Assembly: GCF_011386835.1 (NCBI RefSeq)
Contig: NC_088800.1
Span: 17,012,572-17,076,571 of the forward strand
Direction: 5' to 3'
Origin: Chrysemys picta bellii
Lineage: Eukaryota > Chordata > Testudines > Emydidae
DNA length: 64,000 bases
Shown: in pieces, positions 23,022 through 35,010 of the stretch
Numbering within the stretch: the first letter of the stretch is position 1
Layout: every line of letters begins with the position of its first letter
Program-made: the position numbers and the translations under genes
Notes under the pieces: generated by a model
The model's input: only the letters and a program-made list of their open reading frames with translations
The model's database searches: none
What the model was told of the DNA's origin: nothing

Positions 23022-25150
23022 AATCACTTCCCCATTGAAGGCAGGGCAAGAGGTATTGGAGGAATCATTCAATTTAACTTCAACATAAATTCAATAAACA
23101 TTGTCCACTGCTGACAGTGTTGTTGAAAAGGAAGGCAGGCAGTCTGATGATGATATTCATCATCATACAATATCTCATAGTTTTACTCCGGGATACAGGC
23201 TGAGTGGATCATGCTTGCCACAGAATGAACAGTATCTAAGGGCACCCAGCACATATCTGGCAGGTTTCCAACCTGTGTGTACACACCATGTAAACAGATG
23301 AGCTCAAACCAAACTCTTATCTGAACACCATCAAATCTTGGGGGATACAGAAAATTCAAACCAAGCAGTGCATTTGATTTTCAGAATGGCGTCTCTCTTT
23401 CTAGTGAACTGAATCAAAACCCATATTTGAATATTCCTTAATCCAGGTCCAAATTTTGCACCTTGAGCCTCTCTCTAGCCTCAATTCTACTTGCCTATGA
23501 ACTGAACTATACATAGATTTCTCCCAGGTTCTTATACCAGTGAACAGCTTTAACTTCTTAAATACCATGGGACAACATACTAAATTCAGTAATGGTTAAG
23601 CAGATACAACTCATTTAATTGAATGGGAGTTTCATCTACTTATACTAGGGCTGGATTTGGTTATTTAAGTGAGTTAAGGTGCTACCTTCACTCAAAGGTA
23701 TTGTTCTTATAGATCTGTTAGGCAGATCCTACATGTCACTATCTAAATAACAGGCCTGCATTATTTCTGCCTTATCTAGATTGAAAGTAAAGCAACAAAA
23801 AAGTTAACTAGTGAGTATCATCTTCTGTAACTCTGATCTGTTGATTTGAGCAGATGCTATGATTTTCTATTATCTACATAACACTAACTTGCAGCAAATA
23901 TTGTACATACAGATAACATGCATCAGACACTATTCAAGCATTACTGCTGGACAGAAAATTGATATTCATGTGTTCCTCAAAGGCAGAATAAAGATTTTTC
24001 AGTTGTATGCTGTTTAATTAGAAGTGGCTCTCCCAAGAAAAAGCACAATCACTGGCATTTCACCTGAAGGCAAATTCCAGGATTCTGTACAGCAAAGCTC
24101 ATCAAGGGGAAATGAGGCACATCCTGTTTACTTTTCTGCTCACTTAGATCATTAACAGCCACAGTCACCTCACTATGTTTTTGTGTGTGTGTGTGTGTGT
24201 GTGTGTACAAAAGATTTTTGTGGTCATATTAATTAAAATAAAAAATTGAAATTTGACTGCCTGTCTCTTTCAAATAAGCCATATTGTGAGTTTCCTGTCA
24301 AGTGGATTTTTTGTTGTTCAAAAGAAGTTTAAAGACAAAAGATTAAATCAAAAGCTTAAAGGAATATGTTTGATGTGATTATGATAGTCCTCTTTCTACT
24401 GCCCTTCCTAGATATTTAAGGACAATGAATGCCTTTTTTGTAGCAATGATTCCAGCTTTTTTTTTTTAAAAGGACCATTCACATCTTTGACAACATTTTT
24501 GTAAATGAAGCTAGCAAAGCTCAAAATAGATTGCAACATCCAGTCCTCCTTTCCCTAATTTTGCAGCTATGTTGATTCAGATACAAGGTCACATGACTTA
24601 GCTAAGGTCTTACACAGAACCAACCAGAATAGTTACTTCTTATCCCTTTGTTCCAATCAACAGAGAATGCAGTCTTATTTTTCAGGGCATGACCTTCCCA
24701 GTCCACACACATAATCTTTCTGAGTCTAATGTTGGATTATTTAACCCAGGACAGTTGCCCCATTAAAGGGAAATCAGAACATCTTTAACAAGATGAAACC
24801 TATCTAGAGATGCCAAATTCAGATCCAGATTATAGCACCCCAAATTCTGAGGGTGCTCATACCTAGACTTTGATTCAGGCCCATCTCTATTTCAAACTAA
24901 CTTCACAGAGCCCTTCCTATCATCTTCTTGGAGCCCTAAAGCTCTGTTGAAACATGTACAATTACAGCAACAAGTGTGTTCATTGGTTTTGCTTTTGTCT
25001 GACAAATATGATACCGGAATCAGTGCCCCTAATCAATCAGTACACGTGATATATGCCATTGCATTAAAACCAGATAAGGTACTAGGGCACTGGGATATGT
25101 GTTGTCTGCACACAGGTCAAAAGGAGACTACAGACAATGATGTGCAATGC
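23022..25150. other. No gene recognised; contains a (GT)n run
   Basis: Unique AT-rich sequence. A GTGTGTGTGTGT run is at 24182-24206. A poly(T) tract is at about 24458-24467. Frames up to 99 codons lack domains. Confidence 0.5.
24182..24206. repeat. (GT)n microsatellite
   Basis: Uninterrupted GT dinucleotide run of about 25 bp. Confidence 0.95.
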
Positions 25151-25154
25151 AGTG

Positions 25155-26536
25155 TTATTCCTGAGGGAATTCTGCACCACTATGTGCATGCAGAATTCAT
25201 GTCCCCTGCAGATTTCTTTGCTGCTCTACAGAAAAATGATTTCTGACAGGGAAGCAAAGGGAAGCCGCAAAAGCAGTCACGGGCTCCTCCCCAGCAGCGT
25301 CGGTTTGTTTTTTCGGGTGCCCAGAGCAGCCGGCAGAGAGGTAAATCACCCCGGGGCTGAGACCCCACACTGAGCCAGAGTGGACAGTGGCTCCTACCCT
25401 GCTCCAGGCTCAGCTGCTATTCCCATCTGGGCTGTGGAGGACGAGACTCCATCTTCTCCTGCAAGGAATTGCCAGGGCCAGATCAGACCCAACCCCAGAA
25501 ACTTCCCCTGGCTGCGCACCCCTTGCCCGGCTTCTTCAGCCACAGTGGGAGGGGTCACTGTGTGGAAAGCTGCTCCCCATTCACCCAACCCCCCTGCATC
25601 TGGACCCCCCCCTTACCCAGACTTCCCTGCTGAACCTCACCCCCCCATCCAGAACCACCCCCTCCCCACAGCAAACTCCCCACACCCAAATCCCCACCCT
25701 GCCAAGCCTCATCCCCTGCATCTGGAACCCCCTCCACACCCAGAGCCTCCCACTGAGGCCCAGCCCGCCAGCATCTGGACCCCCACCTCTGCAGTTAGAC
25801 TACCCTCCACTGAGCCCCCTGCATTTGAACAGTCACACTGATGAGCCCCACCCATCTACACCTGGACTACCCCAATGAGTGCCCCACACCTGGACTCCCA
25901 CCCCACTGAGCACCAATCAGCTGCACCCAGACCCCGCACTGAGCCCTCCTCCCACACCCAGATCCACCCCACACCCAGACCCCCTCTGCAGCATCCCATT
26001 CCCCCCCCCACACACACACTTGTAACCCCCACACACAACGAGCCCCTGTGCATCCAGATCCTCCCCTCTGTCCCCCAAGTAGGGTTGCCAATTTTGGTTG
26101 GATGTATTCCTGGAGATTTAATCACATGGCATAATCTTTAATTAAAGATTAATCTTTAATTCTTGGAGACTCCAAGCCAATCCTGGAGGGTTGGCAACCC
26201 TACCCCCAAGACCCTGTGCATCCAGATCCTTCTGAACACAGAACCCCCCCAATAAGCCTCTATGTGTGGGGGGATTCTGGATGCACAGACACGCCCCCGA
26301 GCCGCATGCACCCAGATTGCATCACGCAGAACCCTCTCACCCCTGAGTCCATGTCTGGGGGAGGGGGCTGCAGAGTGATCTCCCACTTCCATGCAGCCAG
26401 TGGCCTGTACTCCCCAATGCCATGATGGAGCCTCCACATTTATTTACTGACAAATAAAATACGCAGAATTTTGCAGAATTTTAAAATATTGTGCGCAGAA
26501 TATTTGTTTTTTGGCACAGAATTCCAAAGGGATATG
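25155..26536. mobile_element. Large non-autonomous DNA element with C-rich array
   Basis: The left end (TCCTGAGGGAATTCTGCACC) and the reverse complement of the right end (TCCCTTTGGAATTCTGTGCC) are imperfect inverted repeats. Both flanks contain further CAGAATT words. The interior is an irregular array of C-rich words such as CACACCCAGA, CATCTGGACCCCC and CACTGAGCCC. Frames of 153 and 163 codons inside are proline-rich array translations, not genes. The target duplication was not resolved. A 123-bp MITE is nested at 26080. Confidence 0.65.
26080..26202. mobile_element. Short TAGGGTTGCC-ended MITE, nested
   Basis: Starts TAGGGTTGCCAATTTTGG and ends GGAGGGTTGGCAACCCTA. Target duplication cccccaag is perfect (26072-26079 and 26203-26210). 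The centre is an AT-rich palindrome, TCTTTAATTAAAGATTAATC. It sits within the C-rich array of the 25155 element, so it is the younger insertion. Confidence 0.88.
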
Positions 26537-26948
26537 TTATGAACAGGAGGCTTTATAAAATCCTGAATAAATCCATTCCTTATCTGTGACCATGTACATT
26601 TCTCTCAAAGTTGAATTAAGGGATGTTTTACTTTCTCTTTCCATCAGGTTTTGTTTTCTCGAGTCCCACACCATTGTCACTGGAATTGCACTACCATATG
26701 TTTTTTCTTTTAAGGTCGCACCATCACCTTAAGTACTGAGTTTTTGTTGTTAAGATGTCAAACAGATGTGGTAAAGTTACGATAGTTGTAAAACTGGTCT
26801 ACCTAGCAAAAGCTGATTTCAGGTAGACTTTCATTTTAATTCGAGGTTTTTGATAAATGGGAACTCCCATCAAGTTGCTAATAGTAAGAATGAAACAAGC
26901 AGTTCCATTTCTAACCTTCAGAACACTATTTTAAAAGCTACCAGCAAT
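26537..26948. other. No gene recognised
   Basis: Unique AT-rich spacer. Confidence 0.5.
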
Positions 26949-26956
26949 ATCTAGAC

Positions 26957-27289
26957 CAGTGTTTCCCAAACTTGGGACGCCGCTTGTGTAGGGAAAGCCC
27001 CTAGTGGGCCGGGCCAGTTTGTTTACCTGCCGCGTCCACAGGTTCGGCTGATCACGGCTCCCACTGGCCGCGGTTTGCTGCCCCAGGCCAATGGGAGCTG
27101 CTGGAAGCAGCGGCCAGCATGTCCGTTGGCCCGCACCACTTCCAGCAGCTCCCATTGGCCTGGAGCAGCAAACCGCGGCCAATGGGAGCTGCGATCGGCC
27201 GGACCTGCGGATGCAGCAGGTAAACAAACTGGCCCGGCCCACCAGGGGTTTTCCTTACACAAGTGGCGTCCCAAGTTTGGTAAACACTG
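26957..27289. mobile_element. hAT-type foldback element, family 2
   Basis: Starts CAGTGTTTCCCAAACTTGGG and ends CCAAGTTTGGTAAACACTG. Target duplication atctagac is perfect (26949-26956 and 27290-27297). Both arms contain TTGTGTAGGGAAAGCC or its relative and GGTTCGGC-type blocks. The arms are palindromic around CCAATGGGAGCTGCTGG. It shares its outer block with the element at 59541 and part of its core with family 1. Confidence 0.9.
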
Positions 27290-27723
27290 ATCTAGACTAT
27301 GCTATAGTAGCACGAACAAAGAATAACTGCTAAAAGTTAAACCCATTCCCATTTTCTTTAGAAATGTATCATGAGACATCCCAATCATAAAGATCAACTA
27401 GTGAGAAAGTCAGGATGCAACCGTGGGGCCAGATGCATTACACAGCTTGTTCTCATTTGCAGGCAACCAGTTAAGAAAATGTCTAGGATTTGAAGTCTGG
27501 TGGGCAATTTGAATCAGGAATGCAGGTTGAGCACCATGGCAGTGAGTATTTCTGATCTTCTCTTCACAGATACAAGTGACATTTGGCATAAATTTTAGGG
27601 GTCTGAAAGTCTTGAACAGCATTCTTAAAACAAAGTATTTTTATTTGGCAGTTGAATAAAACACTAGAGAAACATTTTTAAAATGACAAAGAGCCTACAC
27701 GCATAGTTAGTCTCACCTAATCT

Positions 27724-28290
27724 TAGGTCTTGTCTACACAGACTTAGTGCATAGCAACCTAGGGTTTGAATCTAGAGCAGGGGTTGGCAACATTCGGCAC
27801 ACGGCTCGCCAGAGTAAGTACCCTAGCGGGCCGGGCCAGTTTTATTTACCTGCTGACGCGGCAGGTTCAGCCGATCGCGGCCCCCACTGGCTGCGGTTCG
27901 CCGTCTCGGGCAAATGGGGGCGGCGGGAAGCCGCAGCCAGCACATCGCTCACCCGTGCCGCTTCTCGCCGCGGCCAGTGGGGGCCGCGATCGGCCGAACC
28001 TGCCGCATCAGCAGGTAAATAAAACTGGCCCGGCCCGCCAGGGAGCTTACCCTGGCGAGCCGCGTGCTGAACGTTGCCGACCCCTGATCTAGAGCACATT
28101 AGTCTTCTACTCAGTAAATGTCCATGTGGACCCTGCTACTGCACACTAGAAGTTTCATAGTGCACTTGGATGTACTTCTGTAGATCAAAGTGCACTATGG
28201 AACTTTTAGTGCGCAGTAGCAGGGTCCATGCAACAAGCTAGTGCACTGTAAATTGACCCCCCCGGCATGCTGTGAACTAATTGAGTGAAA
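27724..28290. repeat. Older palindromic MITE interrupted by a hAT
   Basis: The left part has TTAGGTCTTGTCTACAC, the PIF/Harbinger-type end seen at 33637 and 43212. The core arms GACCCTGCTACTGCACACTA and the reverse complement of TAGTGCGCAGTAGCAGGGTC lie at 28121-28160 and 28190-28230. The right terminus is unclear. Removing the hAT at 27778-28086 and one copy of its duplication rejoins the left part to the core. Confidence 0.5.
27778..28086. mobile_element. GC-rich hAT-type foldback element, copy 2
   Basis: Starts CAGGGGTTGGCAACATT and ends AACGTTGCCGACCCCTG. Target duplication atctagag is perfect (27770-27777 and 28087-28094). At 309 bp it is the shortest of the five: the second inner CCCCCATTGGCCC arm segment is missing, so the central loop is altered. 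Inserted in an older palindromic element. Confidence 0.92.
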
Positions 28291-29608
28291 TGTATCGGCT
28301 CATCTACACAATAACAGTTAAGTTAGACAAGCTTTCCTCTTAGGTTACAGGAATAGAACTGAACAAAGGGAAAGCAGAGATCCTCCTGTGACCCACTGTT
28401 CTTTTAGCCCACCTGCCTTCCTTCTGTGAGTTTATATCCGAGTTTCTATAAGTAGAAGGAGAGGCCCTGCTGTTCCAGAATACATCCATTATCATACTGC
28501 TCAGCAGTTCACTTTGTTTCAGGGTCCAGGTCCTGGTGTGGGTTTTTCCTGGGATTTACCAGAGCATCCACAGAGTCTATTTCAAAAGGAAGCCCCCAGG
28601 AGGGATGATCCATTGTTTGGTGGGGGGGGGGGAGGAGTTGGACTCATTCAGTCTCACTGGATTGAAATCACTGACCAGATGGCTGTGTCTCTTCCATAAG
28701 TGGGTATGTTGAATCTCCCGCGTTTAGGTCCAACACATGTTGGAAATGAAGCACATATAACACATTGTGAACACTGATTAAAATGTGCAATTAATACAAG
28801 CATAGTTATGGTCATATGTTATTACAGCGTCCGTGGCAATACACAGGTAGATGAGATCAAAGGATTTGCAACAGTTGCAGGAGAACCAAATGAGCTATAG
28901 CACCTGAGCCCCAGTACATGGTGGTCATCGCTAGATATCCATTTTAGAGCTAAGTAATTATGAAGTAATTATGGTTAAGAATGTCCTAGTTTCTCTGAAA
29001 CAAGCTACTACAGTAGTAAGTCCCAAGTAAGATAAAGACCAATTCCTCTGACATGGAAATCCTAGTCAAATTAGTGCAGAATCTTTCTTCCTCGATTAAC
29101 ACATTTGGATCAAGCTAGTTTTGTCAAGAGTAGACTCTTTGAAAGTGGATCACACACTATCTGTCTCTAGAGTATATGATGGGGATCCCTCATTATTGAG
29201 AGATGTGCCATGATAGATCTCTTTCCATGCCAAGAAAGCACTGGAATGAGTGGAATGGAGTTTTTATATACACAGTATTGGGGGGAATGCAGGTTTTCTG
29301 AGACATTCCTTTTCTTGCTCATGATTCATATTCCCGCCCTGGTTTCCAAACACTTTAATTGGATACTGAAGAATGATATGGGATGTGTGTTACTAATATT
29401 TATCCTGAAATAGTTAAACATACAACACAATTTTTAAAATACTGCCATGAATATTAAAGGAAATAAAGCATATAAAGCAAAAGTTATTATAAGCACATTC
29501 ATATATTCCAGAACAATTACCATAATAAATGTTTCCGAAGAAACATTGAGAATATTCAGCAATCTATTTTGAACACTGCAAGGCTGTGTTTGCCCCTGAA
29601 ACAAATTA
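28291..29608. other. No gene recognised
   Basis: Unique sequence; a G10 run lies at 28622-28631. No domain in any frame. Confidence 0.5.
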
Positions 29609-29616
29609 CAACATGC

Positions 29617-29797
29617 CAGAGGTTCTCAAACTGTGGTTTAATTATTATTAAGGGTTTTTTTATAAGTGCTTTTATCCTAAGTGCTTTACAATAGTTAGCT
29701 AGTGGTACAAACAACATTTGGAAAGATCATTAAGTGTCCACCGAGACCTGCAGCAATTTTCAAGTGGTCCGCGAAAAAAAAAGTTTGAGAACCACTG
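29617..29797. mobile_element. hAT-type MITE (Charlie-like ends)
   Basis: Starts CAGAGGTTCTCAAACTGTGG and ends AAGTTTGAGAACCACTG, inverted repeats resembling vertebrate Charlie-type hAT termini. The flanks caacatgc and caatacgc match at 6 of 8 positions, consistent with an old target duplication. Confidence 0.75.
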
Positions 29798-29805
29798 CAA
29801 TACGC

Positions 29806-30662
29806 TAAAGGTACAAAGTCTTGGGAATTAATTTTCCACCTTAGGTGTGGCAGATATCTCAACACCCAGTACAAAAGGTGAATCTAGCTGGTATAGTAAT
29901 CAATGCAGTCATCCTTAATAGCTGTAGGTTTCGCCATTTCTAACATATTTTATATCTGTGCAGACCACTTCTATAGAGATCAAGCACAATATGTTCTCCA
30001 CTAAGCAGTTAAATTGATTCTCAAAACCAGAAAAAAAATATCCTGCCAATTTCTCTCCCCCTCTCCCTCCCAGAAAGCAAGCTACAACAGTCCAACTAAC
30101 AGACATTTCCACAGGGACGACTTCCTTAGACATTTTATAAATTATTTCCCTAACACAGTTTAATGTTGGGCCAGTTCTACTAGCTGAGAGTCAAATCTGT
30201 TACTCCTCTACAGGTTTAAGATCGACAACTATTACATGTTCAACTTGTTTAAAACAGTACAGAAAAAGACTTACACTGAGTTTTTATATAGCGTCTCCAT
30301 ATGTTAGGTTGTGGATTCAATTCTCAGGAGCCTCCCAATTGGAAGTTGATATTAAAACAAGTTTGGAGTTCATATTCAGGGAGGCTACAGAAATCCTTAT
30401 GCCAGCATTTGTAGGGAGCCCGATGCAGACTTTAAGATGGTCTTGCCCAACCTTCCCTTTTCTACTGATGATGCTAATTCATTCCTGACATCACACCACT
30501 GACTTGAATGTCAACGGTGTTATATTGGGCTAAATGAATCCCTAGTGTAACTAAACTGGAAGATTCACAATTATATTAGTTTAGTTTTTTAAATAAGAAG
30601 TGAAAGTTAAAATCAAAGACCCAAGATCCTCCAGTGAGCTCTATGCACTCAAACCTCCAGGC
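29806..30662. other. No gene recognised
   Basis: Unique AT-rich spacer. Confidence 0.5.
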
Positions 30663-30670
30663 CTGCATTG

Positions 30671-30795
30671 TAGGGTTACCAGATGGCAACTGTGAAAAAA
30701 CAGGACAGAAGGTGGGGAGTAATAGGCGCCTATATAAGAAAAAGTCCCAAAAAACAGGACGGTCCCTTTAAAAACAGGACATCTGGTCCCCCCTA
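30671..30795. mobile_element. TAGGGTTACC-ended MITE
   Basis: Starts TAGGGTTACCAGATGGCAAC and ends GACATCTGGTCCCCCCTA. The flanks ctgcattg/ctgctttg match at 7 of 8 positions. The interior has three spaced AAACAGGAC words and GCGCCTATATAAGAAAAAG. Same end type as 17096 and 26080. Confidence 0.8.
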
Positions 30796-30803
30796 CTGCT
30801 TTG

Positions 30804-32238
30804 AGACCCTTTCATTTTAATGAGGCTCTGAATCGCTCCTGGAGTGAGCCTGTACAGAGCTTACGGTAGGATTGGAGGCCTAAGACAAGCTGCTGGAAGC
30901 AGCAATTTGCTCAAGCTTGCAGTGCTTTCCGCTTTCATTTTTTTTAAATTGCGAAAATCAAATGCAACTGTTAAAAATCTTCTTTGCTTTTAAATTTTGT
31001 GGAAGAATTTAATCATCACGAATATGAGAGTCTAAGAGCAGTGACGGGAGCCAGGCGTAGCACGGGAAGATGCTGAGCAAACTTCCACTACATATAGCTC
31101 TGCCAACGTATCTGGCCTGAGATAACCAGAACTGTAATAGCAAGGGTATCTCTTGAGCAGAGACTGCCAAATGCACGATACTATGCCAATTTTTGCGCTG
31201 GTTTGGTGGTGTGAACAAAGGAGTTCTTGGATGGGTCCAAACTCATTGTCACTTGTGACTTTAACCTGGCTTTAAATTCTGGTGTCTGAAGGCGAAAGGT
31301 TTGAGCACATGTAACTCTGCCAGCTGGCCCCCAGCGTGGGTTCAGTCTCTGGTTTTTAAAATAAAAGGTAAAATTTAAAGTGATAGAGAAGTGGCTGATA
31401 TTAATTGCTGTGAAGGTCATACCAGTGCTTTGGAGAGGGATTCGTGAGCAGGCAGAGAGTTTGTTACCAGTCATCTAGACACATTGGACACATTGAAAAG
31501 TACACTGAATTGCATCATCATCATTTTCGTAACAGCTTTAATCCTAGTAGCTGTGGAGGTCTTACCACGGACTGATAAAAACAGAGCTGGAACAAAGCTG
31601 AAAAATTCAGATCTAGGTTCCAAACACCTTAAGTTTATAACTGCACAGCCCCAGGGTCTTGGTTCAGTAAAATGGTCCAATCTCTAGATAATAATCAATA
31701 CCGTACAATTATGTGTTGGACTCTTACCTCTTAAATCATCTCTTAAAACCTTTTTCTTCTGCTTGTCCATTAATGACTGGTTACAAATCTGCCTATTTTC
31801 ACTCTTTGGCTGCAGCTAGCTTCCACTTTGTGTTTTTCCTTTAATTCAATTTTTTATTCATCTAAATTAGATGATAAAACTCCTCAGTGCAAGGATTATG
31901 TCGGAATATGTATTTGCGAAGATCCATGCACACCTGTGGCTCTTCCTACAAAATCAAGACACCACCATTCATCTCAGGACCTCACAGCCATCCTTAAACA
32001 TTAACTAACTCCCAACTTCTCTATCAGGTGGATGATATAACAATTTGAGAGACTGGTAATAGAGGGAGAAAAACACCAGCCAGCCAGATTGTCACCTTAC
32101 GTCCCAGGAGCCTTGACATGTACAATGCATGCAAGAATGAGTATCATCTGTCTGAATGTCATTTTGCAAGTGTAATTGGTTTAAAATTGGAAGTGCTGAC
32201 TTTCAAATGTATCTAAATATTTCCTAAAGAATTTGTTC
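30804..32238. other. No gene recognised
   Basis: Unique sequence with no recognised repeat or domain. Confidence 0.5.
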
Positions 32239-32246
32239 CTCCAGAA

Positions 32247-32581
32247 CAGGGGTCGGCAACGTTTGGCACGCGGCTCGCCAGGTAAGCACCCTGGCGGGCC
32301 GGGCCAGTTTTATTTACCTGCTGACGTGGCAGGTTCGGCCGATCGCGGCCCCCACTGGCCGCGGTTCACCGTCCCGAGCCAATGGGGGCGGCGAGAAGCG
32401 GCGCGGGCGAGCGATGTGCTGGCCACGGCTTCTCGCCGCCCCCATTGGCCCAGGACAGCGAACCGCGGCCAGTGGGGGCCGCGATTGGCCAAACCTGCCG
32501 CGTCAGCAGGTAAATAAAACTGGCCCGGCCCGCCAGGGTGCTTACCCTGGTGAGCCGCATGCCGAACGTTGCCGACCCTTG
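32247..32581. mobile_element. GC-rich hAT-type foldback element, copy 3
   Basis: Starts CAGGGGTCGGCAACGTTTGG and ends AACGTTGCCGACCCTTG. Target duplication ctccagaa is perfect (32239-32246 and 32582-32589). Arms are about 150 bp around a centre GGGCGAGCGATGTGCTGGCC. The 98-codon minus-strand frame here is a by-product of the arms. Confidence 0.92.
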
Positions 32582-32789
32582 CTCCAGAACTTGCTGCATG
32601 ATATAAAAAGATTGCAACATATGTACATGCATCCTTTTGTGCTTATTTAAACAAAGACTCAAAACTCAGTTGAAAGGGAAACAATCTGATCATAGGACTC
32701 TGAGCCAGAAATTCCAGATTTCTAATCCTGCCTCTCATATCAAAACACCCTGTAAATTGGAGCAGATCAGAACCATAGCCTACACTTTG

Positions 32790-32960
32790 AGCTGGGGGTG
32801 TAACTCCCAGCTCAACGAGACATCCCCACACTACGGCCTCAGATGGGATTGCACTCGGGGCAGCTAGCCCCTCCCATCATTCATGCCGCCACAGATTAAG
32901 CTAGTGCGGGTATGTCTCTGTGGGCTGGGAATTACACCCCGGGCTGGGAATTACACCCCC
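32790..32960. repeat. Palindromic MITE-like repeat with a tandem duplication
   Basis: The left end AGCTGGGGGTGTAACTCCCAG and the right end ATTACACCCCCAGCT are inverted. GGGCTGGGAATTACACCCC is duplicated in tandem at about 32923-32959. Target duplication not resolved. Confidence 0.5.
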
Positions 32961-32970
32961 AGCTGGAAGA

Positions 32971-33175
32971 AAGAACATAAGGACAGCCATATTGGGTCAG
33001 ACCAATGGTCCATGTAATCCAGTATCCTGTCTTCCGATAGTGGCCAGTGCCAAGTGTTTCAGAGGGAATGAACAGAACAGGGCAATTATCGAGTGATCCA
33101 TCCCTTCCCCCAATCCAAGCTTCTGGCAGGCAGAGGGTTAGAGACATCCAGAGCAAATGCAGACATACTTTTTGT
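32971..33175 (-). mobile_element. CR1 LINE 3' fragment
   Basis: Contains AAGAACATAAGGACAGCCAT, TTGGGTCAGACCAATGGTCC and CAGTATCCTGTCTTCCGATA, a block I recognise as a common turtle/crocodilian CR1 3' region in reverse orientation. Only about 200 bp remains and no coding part is included. Assignment from memory of the family, not a search. Confidence 0.6.
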
Positions 33176-33179
33176 TTCT

Positions 33180-33290
33180 GCATCTGTAATTAGATGATAA
33201 TTATACATTTTTATCTACCTTACAGGCCTACAATAAGGATTACGTAGTTATCTCTGTAAAGTGATTTGAATTGAAGAGCTAAGGATTACT
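33180..33290 (+). repeat. MIR / CORE-SINE fragment
   Basis: ATCTACCTTACAGGCCTACAAT followed by AAGGATTA and TCTGTAAAGTGATTTGAA follows the MIR order (tacctacc..gttgttgtgaggattaa..gtaaagcgcttag). Highly diverged. Confidence 0.45.
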
Positions 33291-33636
33291 AGTAAAAATC
33301 TTTAAAATCAAAGACAAAATAAACAGCATTACTCAGATAAACAAGAATGCAGAGAGAGATCTGCTATCTTCAGAAGCACAGGTGTTTAACTCCAATATTA
33401 ACGCTCAAGATAGTGGGAAGGAGAAGCAGTCCTCCTTCAATACAGCTCTTAATTCCCTCTCTGGTCTTCTTTCCCCTGTTTGGGGTGGGTGGGTACAAGA
33501 GGAGAGGTGATGCACTTCTTCTATCCGTAGAAGCTACTAGGGAATTAACAACTTCCCCCAAAACAAATACCAGTGCTTCTTTGGGAATTGTCCAGGATCG
33601 TTATATGACGAAGGAGATTGGCACTCAGCTGAATTA

Positions 33637-33927
33637 GGCTATATCTACACTAGAGAGCTTACACCAGCACAGCTGTACCAATGCAGCTGCACCACTGTAA
33701 GGTCTCTCGTGTAGCCATTCTATGCCAACGGGAGAGAGCTCTCCTGTCGACATAATTAAACCACCCCCAAAAGAGTGGCGGTAGCGATGACAGTGGGAGA
33801 AGCTCTCCTGCCAACATAGGGCTGTGCACACTACCACTTATGCCAGTGTAACTTATGTCACTTATGTTTTTTCACACTCCTGAGCGACATAAGTGTTGCA
33901 GACATAAGTGGTAGTGTAGAAATGGCC
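33637..33927. mobile_element. PIF/Harbinger-like MITE
   Basis: Starts GGCTATATCTACACTAG and ends TAGTGTAGAAATGGCC. The target duplication TTA is perfect (33634-33636 and 33928-33930), as for PIF/Harbinger elements. Interior blocks such as GGGAGAGAGCTCTCCTG and ACTTATGTCACTTATG recur in inverted form. Non-autonomous. Confidence 0.8.
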
Positions 33928-33930
33928 TTA

Positions 33931-34843
33931 CTTCTCCTGAACCCTAACTATCTGAGTATTATGCACCGTCCTAGTGCCACCTACCAATCCAGGCTGATTT
34001 AAAGTATAACAACAAAAGTCAGCAGAAGTAGAAATATCATTATCAAAGTGCAACTGAGTCAAAACAGTTATAGAGAAATCCTATCAGTTTCCACAGAACC
34101 TCACAGAATCTCTGTAGTCCAGATGACAATCTCATACGGTTTAACCGATAGTACTACAATGGATTGGGGATAAAATTTTCAAAGCCTAAGTGACAAGAGC
34201 CCCCTGTTCAAAAATGACTTAGGCACTTAGGAGCAATTGTAAATCTCTGAATTTCAATTGTATCATTAACTGTTTTGTTAAGCATTTTAGCACAAACATC
34301 CAGCTAATATGCCCCAAACATTTCCTAACCAAATGCTGCCCAAATGTCCTGCTTATTCCCGAACAACTTGTACAATGCAGTTGTATGCTGTATTTCTATA
34401 CACATTGCAAAACATCAAAGTCCACATCACAACGACCGCACAGCCTAAATACACTATAGTATTAGAGCACAGTAGAAGTAGAGGACAGTAGAGTTGATGT
34501 GGTTTTAGTACATATAGGCCTTAAGGAACAAGCAGGCTTTAGGAGTGGTTTGGAGGAAGAATGGGAAAGATCTTCCATTGGAGAAAGAATGGGAAAGATT
34601 TACTATTGCTATAGTTAGATTGTCGTCCTTTGTCGTAAGTGGCAATGGTAGCTTGCCTGTGTTTTTAGAGAAGAGGTCTTGATTACTGCATGTGTGTGTG
34701 AGCAGTTTAGTATTCATGAATACAGCCATAGATTTGTCTCGTTGTAGAAAAAAAAAAGATGGCAAAAACTATGCTATTAAATATAGAATAGGAGGGAAAG
34801 CTTAATTCATGCAAAGCGTTAGAAAGCTGCCGTCATATATATC

Positions 34844-34846
<3 letters not shown>
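33931..34846. other. No gene recognised
   Basis: Unique AT-rich sequence. Confidence 0.5.

Positions 34847-34879
<33 letters not shown>
34847..34879. repeat. (CA)n microsatellite
   Basis: An uninterrupted CA dinucleotide run of about 33 bp. Confidence 0.95.
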
Positions 34880-34881
<2 letters not shown>

Positions 34882-35010
34882 CATACCTATTAAAATTTCA
34901 CTGAACAATAAACCTGATAAATCTAACTGGTCATTTAAATATGAATATAGAAAGTTAGCAAAGATTTTCCTTCATTACACATATCTACTGGTAAAGTTAT
35001 AAGAGCAAAA

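Noticed and set aside
24182..24206. CRISPR-like or regulatory repeat
   Set aside because: Simple GT dinucleotide run; no spacer structure. No CRISPR array exists in the window.
25380..25878. Proline-rich frames of 153 and 163 codons, plus strand
   Set aside because: Two phases are open together over a C-rich array within a DNA element; no domain and no exon signals.
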